Below the pieces are notes generated by a model, which saw only the letters and a program-made list of their open reading frames with translations, did not search any database and had not been told where the DNA came from. DNA of 56,498 nt, from positions 1-56,498 of the forward strand of contig JAFXSQ010000050.1 in assembly GCA_017525525.1 (NCBI GenBank), given 5' to 3'. Every line of letters starts with the position of its first letter. The stretch's first letter is position 1. The stretch comes from Lachnospiraceae bacterium (GTDB lineage Bacteria > Bacillota > Clostridia > Lachnospirales > Lachnospiraceae). Shown one piece after another: positions 10,278 through 19,100 of this stretch. A program made the translations under genes and the position numbers.

Positions 10278-11909
10278 ATGATCAGTGCAAACAATGTAAC
10301 CTTGAGATTCGGAAAGAAGGCTCTCTTTGAGGATGTGAACATCAAGTTCACGGAGGGCAACTGCTATGGCCTTATAGGTGCCAACGGTGCGGGAAAGTCC
10401 ACCTTCTTAAAGATCCTTTCCGGTGAGATAGAGCCTTCAAAGGGCGAGGTCATCATGAATGACGGCGAGAGACTGTCCATTTTAAGACAGGATCATTTCC
10501 AGTTTGATGAATACACCGTGCTTGATACTGTAATCATGGGAAATCAGCGTCTGTATGACATCATGAAGGAGAAGGATGCCATATATATGAAGGAGGATTT
10601 CTCGGATGAGGATGGTATAAGAGCGTCGGAGCTCGAGGCTGAGTTTGCCGAGATGGACGGCTGGAATGCAGAGTCCGATGCGGCTACGCTTTTGAACGGT
10701 CTCGGTGTTGACACTGAAATTCATTATAAGCAGATGAGTGAGCTTGACGGTAACTTAAAGGTGAAGGTGCTTTTAGCGCAGGCGCTTTTTGGTAACCCCG
10801 ATGTGCTTCTCTTAGATGAGCCTACGAACCACCTTGACCTTGATGCTATAGCCTGGCTCGAGGAGTTCCTGATTGAATTTGAGAATACCGTCATAGTCGT
10901 ATCTCACGACAGATATTTCTTAAACAAGGTCTGCACACAGATTGCGGACATAGATTATGCGAAGATCACTCTCTACGCAGGCAATTACGACTTCTGGTAT
11001 GAGTCAAGTCAGCTGATGATACGTCAGATGAAGGAAGCAAACAAGAAGAAGGAGGAGAAGATTAAGGAGTTAAAGGAATTCATACAGCGCTTCTCCGCCA
11101 ACGCTTCAAAGTCAAAGCAGGCTACTTCCAGAAAGAGAGCCTTGGAGAAGATTGAGCTTGATGAGATTAAGCCTTCGTCAAGAAAGTATCCCTACATAGA
11201 TTTCAGACCTAAGAGAGATATAGGAAATGAGGTTCTTACCGTGACAAACATCTCCAAGACCGTAGACGGTGAGAAGGTTTTGGACAACATTTCCTTTACG
11301 GTAGGACGCGAGGATAAGATTGCCTTCGTAGGACCTAATACAAAGGCTACAACGACATTGTTCCAGATACTTGCCGGCGAGCTGGAGCCGGACGAGGGAG
11401 AGTACAAGTGGGGCGTTACCACCACACAGGGCTACTTCCCTAAGGACAACACCAAGGAGTTTGACAACGACCTGATTATAGCCGACTGGCTCGCGCAGTA
11501 TTCCGACGACAAGGACACAACCTATGTAAGAGGCTTCCTCGGAAGGATGCTCTTCGCCGGGGACGACGGAGTGAAGAAGGTCAAGGTACTCTCCGGTGGT
11601 GAGAAGGTGCGTTGCCTGCTCTCCAAGATGATGATCATGGGAGCAAATGTGCTCATACTCGATGAGCCCACGAACCACCTTGATATGGAGTCCATAACCG
11701 CACTGAACAATGCGCTGATCAAGTTCTCGGGCGTATGTCTCTTTGCCTGCCAGGATCACCAGTTTGTGCAGACAACGGCTAACCGCATCATGGAGCTTAC
11801 GAACAACGGAGGACTTATCGATAAGCAGACCACATATGATGAGTATCTTGAGAGCGATGAGCTTGCAAGAAAGCGCCAGGTTATGAACTTTGCAACGAAT
11901 GATGACTGA
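10278..11909 (+). CDS. ABC-F family ATPase, YkpA/YbiT type
   Basis: A soluble twin-ATPase protein of 543 aa that by family acts on ribosomes rather than membranes. Domain 1 has Walker A GANGAGKS and Walker B VLLLDEP. Its signature, normally L-S-G-G, is reduced to SELDGNLKVKV. A linker rich in Lys/Glu (about 245-300) carries FSANASKSKQATSRKRALEKI. Domain 2 has a broken Walker A (GPNTKATT) but a good signature (LSGGEKVR) and Walker B (VLILDEP). The switch His after it, normally S-H-D, reads ACQD. The sequence fits the B. subtilis YkpA group, where the second Walker A is also degenerate. The role is probably translation-factor-like; antibiotic resistance is not implied. The Shine-Dalgarno is GAAAGGGA. 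Confidence 0.92.
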   Translation: MISANNVTLRFGKKALFEDVNIKFTEGNCYGLIGANGAGKSTFLKILSGEIEPSKGEVIMNDGERLSILRQDHFQFDEYTVLDTVIMGNQRLYDIMKEKDAIYMKEDFSDEDGIRASELEAEFAEMDGWNAESDAATLLNGLGVDTEIHYKQMSELDGNLKVKVLLAQALFGNPDVLLLDEPTNHLDLDAIAWLEEFLIEFENTVIVVSHDRYFLNKVCTQIADIDYAKITLYAGNYDFWYESSQLMIRQMKEANKKKEEKIKELKEFIQRFSANASKSKQATSRKRALEKIELDEIKPSSRKYPYIDFRPKRDIGNEVLTVTNISKTVDGEKVLDNISFTVGREDKIAFVGPNTKATTTLFQILAGELEPDEGEYKWGVTTTQGYFPKDNTKEFDNDLIIADWLAQYSDDKDTTYVRGFLGRMLFAGDDGVKKVKVLSGGEKVRCLLSKMMIMGANVLILDEPTNHLDMESITALNNALIKFSGVCLFACQDHQFVQTTANRIMELTNNGGLIDKQTTYDEYLESDELARKRQVMNFATNDD

Positions 11910-11914
11910 TGATA

Positions 11915-12235
11915 TGACGCAGCACGAGCGCAGGTACGAAAAGTACACAGGACGCTCGCGCTTAGCTGAGACCTTAGTGAACGCAGTGAACTTAGTTCGA
12001 AGCTATACAGAGTACTATTTCACGACGAGTGGTTCGTGCTTAGCCGACTCGCACAGCTCGTCGGAGCACTGTCACATGGGCGGTACCAACGACTCACTTC
12101 GTTCGTCGGGTACACGCTCCAACCCTTCTAAGCTCGTGAGGAACCTTGCTAAGAAGGGACGTCGCTCTACGGCCTGTTTAACTTTTGTACACTGCACTCG
12201 TGCTGCTGTTTGATTCAGGTCGTGATAAATAGATT
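11915..12235. repeat. Structured, repeat-rich gap upstream of trpS
   Basis: These 320 bases hold several short direct and inverted repeats. AGTGAAC occurs twice (near 11980). CGACGAG (about 12034) pairs with CTCGTCG about 30 bases later. GTACC...CGAC pairs with GTCGGGTAC (about 12092-12115). TCGCGCTTAGCTGA and TCGTGCTTAGCCGA are near copies. A 107-codon open frame runs through, but its composition is repeat-like. A GGGCGGTACC word recalls the T-box element, but the UGG is changed and no terminator with a T-run precedes trpS. Confidence 0.45.
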
Positions 12236-12254
12236 ATTTTAGGAGGTTTTATTC

Positions 12255-13265
12255 ATGATAGATGGCAAGAAGGTCATGCTTTCGGGCATGCAGTCAACGG
12301 GAATGATTACACTCGGAAATTACCTCGGTGCATTGAAGAACTGGGTTCACTTCGGGGATGACGAGGATATAAAGTGCTTTTACGGCATTATGGATCTGCA
12401 TTCGATAACCGTAAGGCAGGATCCGAAGGAGCTCAGGGCGAATGCCAAGAGACTTATGCTTCTTTACATAGCGGCAGGGCTTGATCCGGAGAAGAATTGT
12501 CTCTTCTTCCAGTCACATGTTCCGGCGCATCCGCAGCTTGCGTGGATACTTAATTGCTATACATATATGGGCGAGATGAACCGTATGACACAGTTCAAGG
12601 ATAAGTCTGCGAAACATGCGGACAATATCAACACGGGACTCTTCACATATCCGGTTCTTATGGCCGCGGACATACTGCTTTACCAGGCAGACCTTGTTCC
12701 GGTGGGCAAGGATCAGATACAGCACCTTGAGATAACAAGGGATATTGCAACCAGGTTTAATTCTATATACGGCGATGTGTTCACTATACCGGAGGGGTAT
12801 GTGGGCGAGTCGGGCGCGAAGATTATGAGTCTTCAGGATCCGACAAAGAAGATGTCAAAGTCGGATGAGAATCCGAACGCAAGCATCTTCCTCTTAGATG
12901 ACAAGGATACTATCATGCGCAAGTTTAAGCGTGCAGTGACAGACTCAGAAGGTTGCATAGCATACCGCGACGAGCAGCCCGGCGTGAAGAATCTTATCGA
13001 CATCTACAACGCTGTTACCGGAAAGAGCGTTGTAGAAACCTTGAAGGAATTTGAGGGCATGGGTTACGGCGCGTTAAAGGAGCGTGTGGGAGAGACTGTT
13101 GCGGCCGAGCTTGAGCCGCTTCAGGCGCGTTATAAGGAGCTTGAGGGCAATAAGGACTACATCGAGCGCATCATGAAGGACAATGCGGCTCAAGCGTCCT
13201 ACTATGCCGAGAAGACCTTGAGAAAGGTTAAGAAGAAGGTCGGTTTTATCGAGATGCCGAGATAA
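12255..13265 (+). CDS. trpS: Tryptophan--tRNA ligase
   Basis: Class I synthetase that charges tRNA-Trp, 336 aa. The first nucleotide-binding signature lies around TLGNYLGALKNW and the KMSKS loop is KKMSKSDENP. Other family marks are SHVPAHPQLAWIL, GLFTYPVLMAADILLYQADLVPVGKDQ and the C-terminal tRNA-binding helices. AGGAGG lies 8 bases before the ATG. The gene stands alone between a repeat-rich leader and its own terminator, so it is probably transcribed singly. Confidence 0.97.
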   Translation: MIDGKKVMLSGMQSTGMITLGNYLGALKNWVHFGDDEDIKCFYGIMDLHSITVRQDPKELRANAKRLMLLYIAAGLDPEKNCLFFQSHVPAHPQLAWILNCYTYMGEMNRMTQFKDKSAKHADNINTGLFTYPVLMAADILLYQADLVPVGKDQIQHLEITRDIATRFNSIYGDVFTIPEGYVGESGAKIMSLQDPTKKMSKSDENPNASIFLLDDKDTIMRKFKRAVTDSEGCIAYRDEQPGVKNLIDIYNAVTGKSVVETLKEFEGMGYGALKERVGETVAAELEPLQARYKELEGNKDYIERIMKDNAAQASYYAEKTLRKVKKKVGFIEMPR

Positions 13266-13270
13266 GAGAT

Positions 13271-13315
13271 AAAAGAGTTGTCACATCAGTAATCGATGTG
13301 ACAGCTCTTTTGTTT
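13271..13315 (+). terminator. Intrinsic terminator of trpS
   Basis: The stem AAAAGAG-TTGTCACATC pairs with GATGTGACAG-CTCTTTT around a short AGTAATC loop, followed by TGTTT. It starts 6 bases after the trpS stop. Confidence 0.85.
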
Positions 13316-13347
13316 ATTAAGAGATCATAAAGAGGGCAGGTGTGATT

Positions 13348-13689
13348 ATGGCGTGGAGGATGTCTAACGAAGATGTGGCGGTGGGTGATATCTTTAAAAA
13401 GGGCTCTACCGATGAGGTCGGACACATTGACACATTTTACAAGGTGCTTGAGAAGCGGGGAAAGACAATCGTTATTATTTGCAAGGTTGATGCAAAGCCG
13501 ACCGGGAAGAAGAAAGATGGTGGAATGGGAATTAAAGCTTTGAAGAACGAGACGGTCGGAGAGCCGTTCAGAGTGAGAGCATATATTACAGATGAGAACA
13601 AGGCGGTTCTCTGTGACATTAATTCAACAGGATACTATAATACGTATTGGCGGGGAGCCACCGGCTCTCGTTCAGGCTACTATGAATAA
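13348..13689 (+). CDS. Small protein of unknown function
   Basis: A 113-aa soluble protein that I do not recognise. It begins MAWRMSNEDVAVGDIF and has a strand-rich body with GKTIVIICKVDAKP, a Lys/Gly-rich turn (PTGKKKDGGMG), FRVRAYITDENKAVLCDI and a Tyr/Gly-rich tail ending in SGYYE. No Cys pair, membrane segment or signal peptide is seen. An in-frame GTG at 13342 is possible, but the ATG at 13348 sits 7 bases after AGGGCAGG and is preferred. The gene lies between two terminators, so it is its own transcription unit. Confidence 0.75.
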   Translation: MAWRMSNEDVAVGDIFKKGSTDEVGHIDTFYKVLEKRGKTIVIICKVDAKPTGKKKDGGMGIKALKNETVGEPFRVRAYITDENKAVLCDINSTGYYNTYWRGATGSRSGYYE

Positions 13690-13729
13690 AAAACAAAGGA
13701 TTTGGAAACCTCCAAATCCTTTGTTTTTT
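13688..13729 (+). terminator. Strong intrinsic terminator
   Basis: The stem AAACAAAGGATTTGG and its complement CCAAATCCTTTGTTT form a 15-bp hairpin with a 5-base loop. A run of T follows, right after the stop codon of the 113-aa gene. Confidence 0.9.
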
Positions 13730-13739
13730 ATGCACACGC

Positions 13740-13820
13740 CCGTGCAAGGTGGAATGTCACTTGCGTGACACCCGGGCGGCGCAGCGAATAGGGTACGACT
13801 TCGTCTTCCCTAATCGATTA
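13740..13820. repeat. Short inverted repeats next to tRNA-Pro
   Basis: TGTCAC-TTGC-GTGACA (13755-13770) and TAGGG...CCCTA around GACTTCGTC (13789-13812) form two small hairpins. The style, and the CTTCG loop, match the repeat block at 1-288. On the minus strand they lie just downstream of the tRNA and could help end its transcript. Confidence 0.45.
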
Positions 13821-13826
13821 TAATAA

Positions 13827-13900
13827 TCGGCGCGACAGGATTCGAACCTGCGACCTCTGCGTCCCGAACGCAGCGCTCTACCAAACTGAGCCACGCGCCG
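13827..13900 (-). tRNA. tRNA-Pro (anticodon CGG)
   Basis: The minus strand folds as a full cloverleaf. The acceptor stem CGGCGCG/CGCGCCG has seven pairs and is followed by discriminator A. The D arm is GCTCAGTTTGGTAGAGC. The anticodon stem CTGCG/CGCAG holds loop TTCGGGA, so positions 34-36 are CGG, reading the Pro codon CCG, with G at 37. The T arm contains GGTTCGAATCC. The 3' CCA is not encoded (the genome continues TTATTA). Confidence 0.97.
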
Positions 13901-13937
13901 TAATAATAATACCTGCCTTTCCGCAAGCGCAAGTGGT

Positions 13938-13966
13938 ATTATAACACAGCAATAATTACTTGTAAA
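13938..13966 (-). promoter_or_regulatory. Sigma-A-type promoter of tRNA-Pro
   Basis: Read on the minus strand, TTTACA (13961-13966) and TATAAT (13938-13943) are separated by exactly 17 bases and lie about 38 bases before the tRNA 5' end. Confidence 0.8.
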
Positions 13967-13993
13967 GCAATTTTTTCGTATTTTTGAGTTGAG

Positions 13994-14022
13994 TTGACTT
14001 TTGTTATTCTTTGGTGTAGATT
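13994..14022 (+). promoter_or_regulatory. Probable promoter for the Sua5-type gene
   Basis: TTGACT (13994-13999) and TAGATT (14017-14022) are 17 bases apart. The transcript would carry about 135 bases of leader, including the inverted repeat at 14081-14115. Confidence 0.55.
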
Positions 14023-14080
14023 TACAAAAGGCGCTTAATGCGCGTAAGCAATTGCTTTGTAGCGTCGTGTCCGGTCGTCG

Positions 14081-14134
14081 AAACGCATATATAAAATGAT
14101 TTTGTCATTGCGTTTCTCCGCTCAGAATGACGCG
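14081..14134. repeat. Inverted repeat in the leader of the Sua5-type gene
   Basis: AAACGCA (14081-14087) pairs with TGCGTTT (14109-14115) around AAAATGATTTTGTCATT. It is followed by CTCAGAATGACGC, which shares the TCAGAATGAC word of the block at 1-288. It looks like another copy of the dispersed repeat. Confidence 0.5.
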
Positions 14135-14165
14135 GAATTAAAATACAGGCGAAGAAGTGGGTAAA

Positions 14166-15284
14166 ATGAATACTTTATTATTAAAAAGCGAGAACAATGA
14201 TGACATAATAATGGCTGCCGGAATCATAAAAAACGGCGGCCTTGTTGCGTTCCCTACCGAGACGGTGTACGGCCTCGGAGCGGATGCGCTTGTCCCGGAG
14301 GCTGCGGCAAAGATATACAGTGCGAAGGGACGCCCGAGCGATAACCCGCTCATAGTACATATTGCGGAGACCGAAGCGGTAGAAAAGCTTGCTCTGGAGA
14401 TACCGGATAAGGCTAAGGCTTTGATGGAAGCATTCTGGCCGGGACCGCTTACTATCATCCTTAAGAAGAAGACTGTGGTGCCGGATACTACAACGGGAGG
14501 ACTTCCGACGGTTGCCATACGCATGCCTTCACATCCTGCGGCCCTGCAGCTGATAAGAGAGAGCGGCTGTTATATCGCGGCGCCGTCAGCGAACACCTCC
14601 GGCAGACCGAGTCCCACAACGGCGGCACATGTGGAGGAGGATATGACAGGCAGGATAGACGCAATAATTGACGGCGGTCCCGTGGGAATAGGGATTGAGT
14701 CTACCATAGTAGACATGAGCGAGGACATACCGACCATCTTAAGGCCGGGATTTATAACCAAAAAAATGCTTGAAAACATAGTGGGAGAGGTAAAAATCGA
14801 TCCTGCGTTGGAAAGTCCGGACAGTACGGCAAGACCTAAAGCCCCCGGTATGAGATATACCCATTATGCGCCAAAGGGCGAGCTTACGATAGTCGAAAGC
14901 AGCAGTGAGAGCGATGGCGAGCTCTACGATGATTACAGACTGCTTGATGAGATCCCTGAGCCTTCGGAGGGTTCCGTTCCGGCTACGGCATCGGTAATCA
15001 ATGCGATCAACGATATAGCCTCTAACGCTCTTATTGACGGGCACAGGGTTTGTATACTCACAACCGAGGAGAATGCGGACTGCTTTGAAGCGGGGCATGT
15101 GATCACGGTGGGAAGCGCGGCGGACGGAGGAACAGTGGCTGCAAGGCTTTATGCGGCTCTTCGCGAGTGCGATGCCTACGGGGCGGATATAATCTTAAGC
15201 GAAGCATTTGCGGGCACGGATTTAAGCTCCGCGATCATGAACCGTCTGATTAAGGCTGCGGGCCATAGGGTAATAAAGGTTTAA
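14166..15284 (+). CDS. L-threonylcarbamoyladenylate synthase (Sua5/YwlC type)
   Basis: Makes threonylcarbamoyl-AMP from threonine, bicarbonate and ATP for the t6A modification of tRNAs that read ANN codons. The 372-aa protein has the YrdC-like catalytic domain (about 1-200), with GGLVAFPTETVYGLGADA, SAKGRPSDNPLIVHI, FWPGPLTIIL and PSANTSGRPSPTTA. A C-terminal Sua5 domain starts after the PGMRYTHYAPKGE linker. An in-frame GTG at 14157 would add three residues; the ATG at 14166 is the more usual start. The gene is read alone from the upstream promoter. Confidence 0.94.
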   Translation: MNTLLLKSENNDDIIMAAGIIKNGGLVAFPTETVYGLGADALVPEAAAKIYSAKGRPSDNPLIVHIAETEAVEKLALEIPDKAKALMEAFWPGPLTIILKKKTVVPDTTTGGLPTVAIRMPSHPAALQLIRESGCYIAAPSANTSGRPSPTTAAHVEEDMTGRIDAIIDGGPVGIGIESTIVDMSEDIPTILRPGFITKKMLENIVGEVKIDPALESPDSTARPKAPGMRYTHYAPKGELTIVESSSESDGELYDDYRLLDEIPEPSEGSVPATASVINAINDIASNALIDGHRVCILTTEENADCFEAGHVITVGSAADGGTVAARLYAALRECDAYGADIILSEAFAGTDLSSAIMNRLIKAAGHRVIKV

Positions 15285-15317
15285 CTGTGAATAGTAACGT
15301 TTAACCTTCAAAGTATC

Positions 15318-15345
15318 TTGCAAAAAGATAAAAACGGACTATAAT
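15318..15345 (+). promoter_or_regulatory. Promoter of the frameshifted gene and DtxR-type regulator
   Basis: TTGCAA (15318-15323) and TATAAT (15340-15345) are 16 bases apart. Just downstream, GTGTTTTTTGTAAAACAC is a near-palindrome in the position of an operator. It does not match the MntR or DtxR boxes I know. Confidence 0.65.
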
Positions 15346-15403
15346 ATGTAGTGTTTTTTGTAAAACACGATGTTTTCATAAGCATCTTTTGGGAGTTTCG
15401 GGA

Positions 15404-15675
15404 ATGGCTGATAAGGATGAATACTTTGAAAAGCTGTTGGGTGAATATTCAAAATCCTTTGATATAACCCGGGGGTATAAGATAGGTAATATTACGGCTT
15501 TGAGCATATCCTGTTCATGGAAAAGGATAACGTGACCATCGAGGACATAGAGACAGCCCGGCTGCTTATGACTGAGCGCATGGAGCCGGAGCTTGTGAGG
15601 AAAGAAATACCCGAAGAAGAAGAGCGCTTAACGGACAGATATACAGGGATAAAGGGGGACACTAAATGCAGATAA
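15404..15675 (+). pseudogene. Small gene broken by a one-base frameshift
   Basis: From the ATG at 15404 (GGGAG 8 bases before), the frame reads MADKDEYFEKLLGEYSKSFD and stops at 15535. In another frame from about 15496 a coherent continuation runs GFEHILFMEKDNVTIEDIE and on to a stop at 15675. It ends inside the start of the next gene (ATG at 15666), as in a coupled operon. Joining the frames needs one extra base near 15495. No slippery heptamer is visible, so this is a mutation or a sequencing error, not programmed shifting. The intact product would be about 90 aa, acidic and cytoplasmic. I cannot name the family. Confidence 0.6.
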
Positions 15676-16046
15676 GAGAATCGGCTGAGGATTACCTTGA
15701 GGCTATACTTCAGCTTTCCGAGACGAGAGAACATGTAAGGTCGATAGATGTGGTAAGGCACCTTGGGATATCAAAACCAAGTGTGAGCGTGTACTTAAAG
15801 AATTTAAAGATAAACGGCTATATCAATATGGATGATAACGGTTATCTGACGCTCACTGACAGCGGTCTTTCGATAGCCGCGAAGATATACGAGAGGCATA
15901 AGGTCTTAGCGAAGATATTCATGTCGCTCGGAATCCAGGAGGATACGGCTTATGAGGATGCGTGCCGTACCGAGCATGTGTTGAGCGATCCGACCTTTGA
16001 GGCCTTAAAAAAGCATTTCGAAAAACACTTTGAAGAAAATGAATAG
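15666..16046 (+). CDS. DtxR/MntR-type metal-dependent repressor
   Basis: A 126-aa protein. An N-terminal winged helix (MQIRESAEDYLEAILQLSE, then VVRHLGISKPSVSVYLKNL) is followed by the helical metal-binding and dimer domain (HKVLAKIFMSLGIQEDTAYEDACRTEHVLSD). The family senses Mn(II) or Fe(II). The second half keeps the His and Glu/Cys positions typical of MntR-like clostridial members and lacks the SH3-like domain of DtxR. It overlaps the broken upstream gene by 10 bases. An mntP gene lies 6 kb away and could be a target, but this is a guess. A terminator follows at once. Confidence 0.9.
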   Translation: MQIRESAEDYLEAILQLSETREHVRSIDVVRHLGISKPSVSVYLKNLKINGYINMDDNGYLTLTDSGLSIAAKIYERHKVLAKIFMSLGIQEDTAYEDACRTEHVLSDPTFEALKKHFEKHFEENE

Positions 16047-16052
16047 CAATAT

Positions 16053-16097
16053 AAAGGAAAACTGTCAACGCTTATGTTGACGGTTTTCTTTATTTTT
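16053..16097 (+). terminator. Intrinsic terminator after the DtxR-type gene
   Basis: AAAGGAAAAC-T-GTCAAC pairs with GTTGAC-G-GTTTTCTTT around GCTTAT, followed by ATTTTT. Its right arm also supplies the -35 box of the next promoter. Confidence 0.8.
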
Positions 16098-16105
16098 GGT
16101 AGAAT
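16077..16105 (+). promoter_or_regulatory. Promoter of the hybrid kinase, overlapping the terminator
   Basis: TTGACG (16077-16082) and TAGAAT (16100-16105) are 17 bases apart. The -35 box lies within the right arm of the preceding terminator hairpin. The leader would be about 75 bases. Confidence 0.7.
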
Positions 16106-16186
16106 TATTTCGTATCTGCGCACATAAACAGCGCGGGATTGCTTTAGCAATCCCGCCAATAATTATTCTTCAAGGAATGCTCATAT

Positions 16187-19100
16187 ATGAACAATGCCAA
16201 GTATCAAAGCACATTAAAAAAGACGCATACCAGGACTGTGTTCGTGGCTGTTGCAGTTATTGCCTTTTTTATCACGGTTATCCTTGCCTGCTATGTATTT
16301 ATGTACAATTCGGTTAAGGACAATATCCGTATGAGAGGCGAGAAGTTCGCCATGGAGTCGGCGGAAAGCTTTGACAGATATTTTACCATGAGTTCAAATC
16401 TAATCAGGCTTGAGAAGGAGATGTTCGATCAGATGCTTCTGGACGGCAAAACTCATGAGGAGATACAGCACTACATTGTTCAGGAAACTGAGCGCATTCA
16501 GTCTGCTGTTAACAAAGACTATACCGGCCTGTACGGTTATATAATGGGTGAGTATCATGACGGTGCCAACTGGGTGCCGGATGATGATTATGTGCCTACG
16601 GAGAGACCGTGGTATATAGAAGCAATCAAGAAGGACGGCGAACTGGCTATAGTAAAGCCTTACTTAGATGCGCAGACGGGACAGATCATCACCACTATGG
16701 GCGCTGCTTTGATAGACAAGAAAAGCGTCGTGGCAATAGATATAAGCTTTGACATGATTAAGACCATGACCTCGTCCGATATCGAGGAAAGCGGCGCGCC
16801 CATACAGGTCATAATCGATGACAAGGGTAATGTTGTTGCGCACTCCTTAACGGAAGAGATAGGAAAAAGCTATAGTGAGGATGACGGATCCTTAGGTTAT
16901 GCCATATCACAGAAGCTTAAAGAGGCTGTGGTTGAAGAAAACAGCATTGAGGTGTTCCACAACGGCACGCGTTACATGGTTTACTCAATACCTTTGAGCA
17001 ACGGCTGGAGAAGTATCTCGGTTATAGATGCCACCGAGAGCTACAGCCCGCTTTATAACATGGTTATAGCTATGTTCCTGGTACTTATAGTAGTTGTGCT
17101 GATACTTACGGTTATGTTCGTAAGCTCGAGCGCTAAAACAGCCAAGGCAGATCTGCTGAACCATCAGCTTGCTTCTACGGCAAATGTATATATGTCGGTT
17201 TATGATGTGGATTTAGCAAACAATGTAGCTTCTGAGATTAAGTCCTCCACGGCTCCTGTCGTCAACAGACAGGAAGGGGAGAAAAAGGGCGCTCAGGAGA
17301 TATTCTTCGGCATAATGAGCAGGATACCCGAAAGCCCAACCAAGGCTCCGATGATGGACTTTGTCGATTTGACAACCATTGACGAGAGGATGAAGGATAC
17401 GGATTCCGTAACCAGGGAGTTCATAAGCTTTGACAATCGCTGGTGCCGCGCGCGTTTCCTCGTATCAGAGAGAAATGATGACGGGACGGTGTCGCATGTG
17501 CTCTGGCTTGTGGAGAACATAGATTCCGAGAAGAGGAGCAGGGAGAAGCTCAAGGATATATCAGAGAGGGCGGTTGCCGCAAGCGAGGCAAAGTCGGCGT
17601 TCCTTTCGAACATGTCCCATGAGATAAGGACTCCTATCAACGCTATGCTCGGTCTTAACGAGATGATCTTAAGGGAGTGCGGCGATAAGGACATACTCTC
17701 ATATTCGGCGGGCATTAATACCGCGGGTCACACCTTGCTCGGCATAGTAAACGACATTCTTGACTTCTCGAAGATTGAGGCAGGCAAGCTTGAGATAATA
17801 CCCGTTGATTACAGCCTGTCATCTGTCTTAAATGACCTTGTGACCATGGTTCATACCAGGGCGGACGAAAAGGGTCTTGAGATAAACGTTAAGGTAGACA
17901 GCCACTTGCCTGAGCAGCTTCACGGCGATGAGATAAGACTGAAGCAGGTTATTACGAACATCTTAACCAATGCGGTAAAGTATACCGAGAAGGGTAGCGT
18001 TACATTTGCAGTGAACTATGAAAGGCTCTTCGAGGGTTCGGATGAGATAAGACTTAAGGTGTCGGTTAAGGACACCGGAATCGGAATAAAGAAAGAGGAT
18101 ATGAGCAAGCTGTTCTCCGAGTTCGACAGGATTGAGGAGGAGAGAAACCGCAACATCGAGGGAACCGGTCTCGGAATGGCCATAACCCAGAGTCTGCTGA
18201 ATATGATGGGCAGCGTGCTTAAGGTGGAGAGCGAGTACGGTAAGGGCTCGGAGTTCTCGTTTGAGATAAAGCAGACGGTAGTTGATTGGAAGGAAATCGG
18301 CGACTACGAGAATACCTACAAGGAGAATACGCTGAACCGTGAATCGTACAGGGCAAGCTTTGTTGCGCCCGAGGCAGAGGTTCTTGTGGTTGACGATACG
18401 CCTCTCAACCTTACGGTGTTCAAGTCGCTGCTTAAGAAGACAAAGGTCAAAATTGATACTTTAGACAGTGGAGATAAGGCTATCAGGGCTTGTTGCAATA
18501 AGGTCTATGACATAGTATTCCTTGACCACAGGATGCCTGAAAAGGACGGCGTGGAGACATTGAAGGAGCTTAAAGGTCGTCCGGACAACATCAATGCAAA
18601 CACTCCTTTTGTCTGTCTTACCGCAAATGCAATCTCGGGAGCAAGGGAGCAGTATATCGAGGCAGGCTTTAATGACTATCTTACAAAGCCTATAGACTCG
18701 GCGCGGCTTGAGGAGATGCTTATGGAGTATCTGCCGCAGAACAAACTGATGGAATCGTCTCCCGACGACGAGGAGGATAAAAGCGGCTTTGATGATGTAA
18801 TACCGGATATTGTGCGCGGAATAAAAGAGCTCGATGTAAAGCAGGCAGTTGAGAAATGCGGTTCCGCGGAGATGTATATGGATATTCTGTCGGCCTTTGC
18901 CGGAATGGTAGAGGATTGCGTGGCAGAGGCGAAGGTTTTCCGTGAGAAAAAGGATCTTAAGAATACGGGAATAAAGATACATGCTTTAAAGAGCGAGTTA
19001 AGAACCGTGGGGGCTTACGAGCTCGGCGAGCTTGCCCAGAAGCTTGAGACGGCTGCGGATAAGGGAGATGAAAAGCTCCTTGATGAAAAGGCAGATGAAC

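Noticed and set aside
11890-12213. A 107-codon open frame overlapping the end of the ABC-F gene
   Set aside because: It has no ribosome site, runs through the repeat-rich block and has a biased, low-complexity composition (Ser, Arg, Thr). It reads as open repeat DNA.
12040-12235. T-box riboswitch for trpS
   Set aside because: GGGCGGTACC resembles the T-box core, but the UGG that pairs with the tRNA end is altered, no specifier stem could be laid out and there is no T-run terminator.
16096-16317. A 73-codon frame overlapping the start of the hybrid kinase
   Set aside because: It is in another frame and has no ribosome site; the long kinase frame with transmembrane and Cache features explains the DNA.
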